From: CAVZBW01 sp963778465
GTDB taxonomy: Bacteria; Actinomycetota; Acidimicrobiia; Acidimicrobiales; RAAP-2
Direction: 5' to 3'
Length of the DNA stretch: 64,000 nucleotides
Assembly (NCBI GenBank): GCA_963778465.1
Contig: CAVZUK010000003.1
Coordinates: forward strand, 992,001-1,056,000
Within the stretch, counting starts at the first letter, position 1; each line of letters starts with the position of its first letter. The notes below the pieces were generated by a model that saw nothing but the letters and a program-made list of their open reading frames with translations, made no database searches and was not told the origin of the DNA. A program made the translations under genes and the position numbers. Of the stretch, positions 60,796 through 64,000 are shown piece after piece.

Positions 60796-61941
60796 ATGGA
60801 CTTCGAGATGGGTGGGCACGTCGATTCGCTCCGTGCGGACGTCCGAGAGCTCATCCAGCGAAACGTGCCCGCGTCGTTTCTCGGTGCGTTCACCGACGAT
60901 CCGGCCGATCTGGCAGTAGCAGAGCAGTTCTGCCGTCTGCTCGCCGAACGCGGCCTGCTCTGCGTCGCCTGGCCTCCGGAGTGGGGTGGTCGAGGTGCCT
61001 CCATCTGGGAGCAGACGGCGCTGAGGGAAGAGATGTGGGCTCACTTCGAGCCTCGAGGCGCCCAGTACATGGGCGTGAACTGGGTGGGGCCGACCATCAT
61101 GCGTCGCGGCACCCAGGAGCAGAAGCGCAAACATCTTCGCGCGATCGCCAACGGCGAGGTCATCTGGTGCCAGGGGTTCAGTGAGCCGGGTGCGGGATCG
61201 GATCTCGCGTCCGTCACTACTTCCGCAACCCGCGACGGTGACGGCTGGCGGATCACGGGACAAAAGGTGTGGACCTCCTATGCGACGATGGCGCAATGGT
61301 GCTTCCTCTTGGCCCGCACGAGCCGGCTGGAGAAGAAGCAACAAGGGCTGAGCATCTTCCTCGTGCCCATGTCGAGGCCGGGAATCGAGGTCCGGCCGAT
61401 CGGATCCATGATGGGCCCGCATCATCTCAACGAGGTCTTCTTCGATGAGGTCTGGGTGGGCCACGACGAAATTCTCGGGGGAGTCGACAACGGCTGGTCG
61501 GTTGTGCAAGACGTGCTCTCCTTCGAGCGCGTCGGGATTGCCCGCTACGCCCGCTGCGAACGTCTTCTGGACTGGGCCCCCACCGCGCTCGGTCTCCGGT
61601 GGGCGGAATTGGGGGAGGAGATCCGGATCCGGTGGGCCCGGATGCTCGTACTGACTCGACGAGCCCGACTACTCGCGTACCGTGTCTTGGAGAACCAGGC
61701 GGCCGGCCGGGTCAGACCCGGAGATGCCGCCGCTTATCGGATTGCCGTCACGCGACTCGACCAGGACAGCGCTGACCTGCTGATGGACATGGTCGCTGTC
61801 GGCCATGGCACGGATGCCGACGACTTCGAGCAGTTCGCCCGAGCGGTGGAGGAGCATTTCAGGTACTCGGTCTCCGCCACCGTCGCGTCGGGGAGCATCC
61901 AGATTCAGAAGGTGTTACTGGCCCGAACGCTGGTGAGCTGA
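60796..61941 (+). CDS. acyl-CoA dehydrogenase (large subunit of a probable heteromeric pair)
   Basis: The ATG at 60796 (MDFEMGGHV) is used since GAGG lies eight bases before it; ATGs at 60757 and 60781 are alternatives. The 381-residue protein has WCQGFSEPGAGSDLASVTTSATRDGDGWRITGQKVWTSYA and MMGPHHLNEVFFDEV in the middle domain, and a C-terminal helical domain (RLDQDSADLLMDMVAVG to EEHFRYSVSATVASGSIQIQKVLLARTL) that has SGSIQIQK where monomeric ACADs have GGTxEIQR. The next gene encodes another ACAD-fold protein with the opposite features, so the two probably form one enzyme, as in the FadE28-FadE29 type. Confidence 0.85.
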   Translation: MDFEMGGHVDSLRADVRELIQRNVPASFLGAFTDDPADLAVAEQFCRLLAERGLLCVAWPPEWGGRGASIWEQTALREEMWAHFEPRGAQYMGVNWVGPTIMRRGTQEQKRKHLRAIANGEVIWCQGFSEPGAGSDLASVTTSATRDGDGWRITGQKVWTSYATMAQWCFLLARTSRLEKKQQGLSIFLVPMSRPGIEVRPIGSMMGPHHLNEVFFDEVWVGHDEILGGVDNGWSVVQDVLSFERVGIARYARCERLLDWAPTALGLRWAELGEEIRIRWARMLVLTRRARLLAYRVLENQAAGRVRPGDAAAYRIAVTRLDQDSADLLMDMVAVGHGTDADDFEQFARAVEEHFRYSVSATVASGSIQIQKVLLARTLVS

Positions 61942-61944
61942 CCG

Positions 61945-62889
61945 ATGGAACTCGAACTGAGCGAGGACGCCACCGAGTTCGGCGGTGTCGCCCGCCGTGC
62001 CTTTGGTGCAGCCGGGGGAGACGCGTTCGTCGTGAGCGCAGAGACCACCGGGCAGCGACGCACCGCCATCGAGCCCGTCTTGGATGATCTCGGTGCATGG
62101 GATCTTGACGTGCGGGATCGCCCGTCGGAGCTCGAGGCGGGCGCGGCACTCTGCCGCAGTGCTGGATACTTCGCCATCCCCTATCCGATAGCCGAGCGCC
62201 TTTCCCGTCCCAAGGACGTCCAAAGCGACGCCATGGTGGTGGTAGACGACCGCCGTCCACAGGCTCCCGCTGACGGACTGGGGTGGAAGTGGATCACGAT
62301 CGACCTTCGTGGGTCCCGGAGTCGAGGACAGGCGACGGGTCCTGGGCCATCGGCCCCAAGGTCATCGCCCTTTGTGGTTGATCTCGATCTCGAGCCCATG
62401 GATGAGGCAGATCAACGAGAGCTCGCTCTCGGGCTGGTACTGCCATGCTGGACTCTGCTCGGATATCTCGATCGAGCCATCGAGCTGACCCGATCACATG
62501 TGATCCAGCGACATCAATTCGGGGCGCCCCTTGCCTCGCTGCAGGGGGTCCAGTTCGAGCTGACCGAGGCCGAAGTGGAGCACGTCGGTCTCGAGGTCTT
62601 GGCCAACTATGGACTGTGGAGCCTCCAGTCGGGCCGGTCGACCGCGTTCGACGACGCGCTCGCCCTGCGCTCAGCGGCTCTCGAAGCTGCGGACATCGTG
62701 TTTCGGGTCGCTCATCAGCTGCACGGTGCTCTTGGCTTTTGCGACGAAACCATGCTCTCGTGGTTGTCACGGTACAGCACGCCTCTTCGGAGATTGCCCA
62801 TGGGCCTCTCGCAATGCAGGGCGATCCTTGCCAGGCAGTTGGGTGCATCACCGCTCGAGGGCATCTTCACCGAGCCTGGTATCGCATGA
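61945..62889 (+). CDS. acyl-CoA dehydrogenase-like partner subunit
   Basis: The ATG at 61945 is three bases after the large-subunit stop. The 314-residue protein lacks the usual middle-domain substrate strand (no SEPGAGSD) and has an Ala/Gly-rich N-terminal part, but its C-terminal half shows QRHQFGAPLASLQGVQFELTEAEVEHVGLEVLANYG, ADIVFRVAHQLHGALGFCDETMLSWLSRYSTPLRRLP, the second half of the ACAD fold. In two-subunit steroid and fatty-acid ACADs of actinobacteria such a partner gives half the active site. It is probably required with the 60796 protein. Confidence 0.75.
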   Translation: MELELSEDATEFGGVARRAFGAAGGDAFVVSAETTGQRRTAIEPVLDDLGAWDLDVRDRPSELEAGAALCRSAGYFAIPYPIAERLSRPKDVQSDAMVVVDDRRPQAPADGLGWKWITIDLRGSRSRGQATGPGPSAPRSSPFVVDLDLEPMDEADQRELALGLVLPCWTLLGYLDRAIELTRSHVIQRHQFGAPLASLQGVQFELTEAEVEHVGLEVLANYGLWSLQSGRSTAFDDALALRSAALEAADIVFRVAHQLHGALGFCDETMLSWLSRYSTPLRRLPMGLSQCRAILARQLGASPLEGIFTEPGIA

Positions 62890-62950
62890 CGGCGAGCGAG
62901 ATGCCGGACGTCGAGCAAACGCAGGCCGATGGGAAGGGGAGAAGGGGAAC

Positions 62951-63727
62951 TTGACGGACACGGACGTCGGCTTGGGCGCACTGTTCGATCTGAGCGGAAG
63001 GGCGGCGATCGTGACCGGCGCATCGTCCGGTCTCGGTGAAAGGCTGGCGAGAGCACTCGCCGAGGCGGGCGCGCGTGTCGCGGTCACGGCGCGGCGCAGC
63101 GGCCGACTCGAGCAGCTCGCCTCGGACATCGGCGGGACCGCACTTCCCGCCGACCTGCTCGATCTCGAGTCGATCCCCGACCTTGTAGCGAGAGCAGCAG
63201 ATCTTGTCGGAAGCCCGGAGATACTGATCAATGCGGCCGGAAACCGGGTGTCCGACCGCTCCGCGGAAAACGAACCGCTCGAAGCCATCCGCGACACGAT
63301 CGACCTCAATCTCGTTGCGCCCTTCCGTTTGGCCCAATCCGTGTATCCGCACATGGCAGCCATGAACCGGGGTTCGATCGTGAACGTCTCCTCCATCAGT
63401 GGGCACGTCGGCGTCCCCGGGATTCCCCAAGCCTCCTATGCGGCAAGCAAGATGGGTCTCACCGGCCTCACGGCCGAACTCGCCATACAGTGGGCACCTC
63501 GTTCGATCCGGGTCAACACGGTCGCACCGGGATTCTTCCGAAGCGAGATCACCCAGCCGCTTTACGAGACCGAGCGGGGTCGATCCTGGCTCGGGAGGAA
63601 CACCCCGTTGCCCTATACGGCCACGCCGACGGACCTCGTTGGGATGGTGCTCTGCCTTGCGAGCGACGCCGGAAGATTTGTGACCGGCCAGACCATTGTC
63701 GTCGACGGCGGATGGGTCGCCCGATAG
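62951..63727 (+). CDS. short-chain dehydrogenase/reductase (SDR)
   Basis: A TTG start at 62951 is used, with AAGGGGAAC before it. The 258-residue SDR has VTGASSGLGERLARAL, LINAAGN (with Ile-Asn for the usual Asn-Asn), NVSSISG with the catalytic Ser, ASYAASKMGLTGLTAELAIQW with Tyr-x-x-x-Lys, and VTGQTIVVDGGWVAR at the end. A normal 3-hydroxyacyl-CoA-type SDR fits its place after the ACAD pair. It is followed by a second SDR. Confidence 0.85.
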   Translation: MTDTDVGLGALFDLSGRAAIVTGASSGLGERLARALAEAGARVAVTARRSGRLEQLASDIGGTALPADLLDLESIPDLVARAADLVGSPEILINAAGNRVSDRSAENEPLEAIRDTIDLNLVAPFRLAQSVYPHMAAMNRGSIVNVSSISGHVGVPGIPQASYAASKMGLTGLTAELAIQWAPRSIRVNTVAPGFFRSEITQPLYETERGRSWLGRNTPLPYTATPTDLVGMVLCLASDAGRFVTGQTIVVDGGWVAR

Positions 63728-63764
63728 TTCGGCGGTTCCCCGCCCGACAAAGGAGTCGCAGGCG

Positions 63765-64000
63765 ATGACCGATATCGCTGGACGAGTGGCAATCGTGACC
63801 GGCGGTGGGAGTGGCGTCGGGCAGGCACTGGCGCTTGCGCTGGCGCGCCGAGGAGCCGCCGTCGCCGTGGCCGACCTGTGGAAGGAGCGCGCGGTCGAGG
63901 TCTCCGGCGAGATCAACGGCGATGGAGGCTTCGCCGTGGCAATCCAGTGTGACGTCTCGGACCCGACCTCGGTAACCGAGATGCACGGCCAGGTGTCCGC
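63765..64000 (+). CDS. short-chain dehydrogenase/reductase (SDR), cut by the window end
   Basis: The ATG at 63765 is preceded by AAAGGAG nine to fifteen bases upstream. The visible 78 residues start MTDIAGRVAIVTGGGSGVGQALALALARRGAAVAVADLWKERAVE and show the Rossmann start T-G-G-G-x-G-x-G with an Asp after the second strand (VAVADLW), which favours NAD. It continues past 64000. It is the last gene seen in the operon starting at 57926. Confidence 0.8.
   Translation, partial: MTDIAGRVAIVTGGGSGVGQALALALARRGAAVAVADLWKERAVEVSGEINGDGGFAVAIQCDVSDPTSVTEMHGQVS

Noticed and set aside
1..64000. tRNA, rRNA, riboswitch, insertion-sequence, integrase or phage attachment features
   Set aside because: No cloverleaf, ribosomal RNA core, transposase or integrase sequence was recognised on either strand; a covariance-model search could still find a small RNA.

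Overview
The window is visibly GC-rich, with many GTG and TTG starts, tightly overlapping genes and abundant TetR, GntR, MarR and PadR regulators. It also carries luciferase-like (LLM, probably F420-dependent) oxidoreductases and a large set of acyl-CoA genes. This gene mix fits a high-GC actinobacterium. The dense pairing of amidohydrolase-2, LLM, acyl-CoA ligase and acyl-CoA dehydrogenase genes is reminiscent of Acidimicrobiia or mycobacteria-like soil and aquatic lineages. The taxonomic placement is inference; no rRNA or tRNA gene is visible.

Region 1 (1-7.5 kb) holds secreted beta-propeller proteins and a signalling/export locus in decay or badly sequenced. An RCC1-repeat protein is cut by a Trp-to-stop change, a seven-bladed Asp-box propeller is intact, and the back half of a TMEM165/GDT1 transporter is left as a remnant. 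An ABC exporter plus NarL-type two-component operon follows: its ATPase and response regulator are intact, while its permease and histidine kinase are split over several frames.

Region 2 (7.5-22 kb) is a set of mostly single genes: a kelch/second-propeller surface protein, a DMT-type transporter, an alpha/beta hydrolase, and a TetR gene divergent from a serine-hydrolase homologue that has lost all three catalytic motifs. A serpin-like protein, a lipoprotein, a PhyH-type oxygenase, a pentapeptide-repeat protein, a frameshifted Abhydrolase_10-type protein, SnoaL-like proteins and an RfbH/ColD-like dehydratase with His in place of the PLP lysine make up the rest.

Region 3 (22-50 kb) is a long catabolic island: LLM oxidoreductases, SnoaL-like proteins, SDRs, five amidohydrolase-2-type proteins in the window (four here), a branched-chain-type substrate-binding protein, four acyl-CoA synthetases, five crotonases, a hotdog thioesterase and two acyl-CoA dehydrogenases. 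Its regulators are MarR, two TetR and one FadR-type GntR. Two short palindromic motifs recur at its promoters: AAYAACGTTRTT flanking the MarR gene, and a CTCTAGAG-type element before three transcription units. The logic is uptake of an acid, CoA activation, dehydrogenation, hydration and ring or C-C cleavage with amidohydrolase-type hydrolases or decarboxylases. The substrate cannot be read from the sequence.

Region 4 (50-55 kb) is a PadR-controlled ABC (MacB/FtsX-like) locus with duplicated ATPases. Both promoters carry the same -35/-10 pair overlapped by ATAC-N3-GTAT. Region 5 (54.9-64 kb) has a P450-TetR-methyltransferase operon divergent from a second catabolic operon (amidohydrolase, acyl-CoA ligase, two acyl-CoA dehydrogenase subunits, two SDRs, the last cut by the window end). 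The 330-bp space between them contains a perfect 10-bp-arm inverted repeat, a second palindrome and three 21-bp tandem repeats.

At least twelve frame breaks in six coding sequences (3-6.5 kb, 18.8 kb, 22.2 kb, 41.3 kb) mean either local gene decay or indel errors in the assembly; reads are needed to decide.
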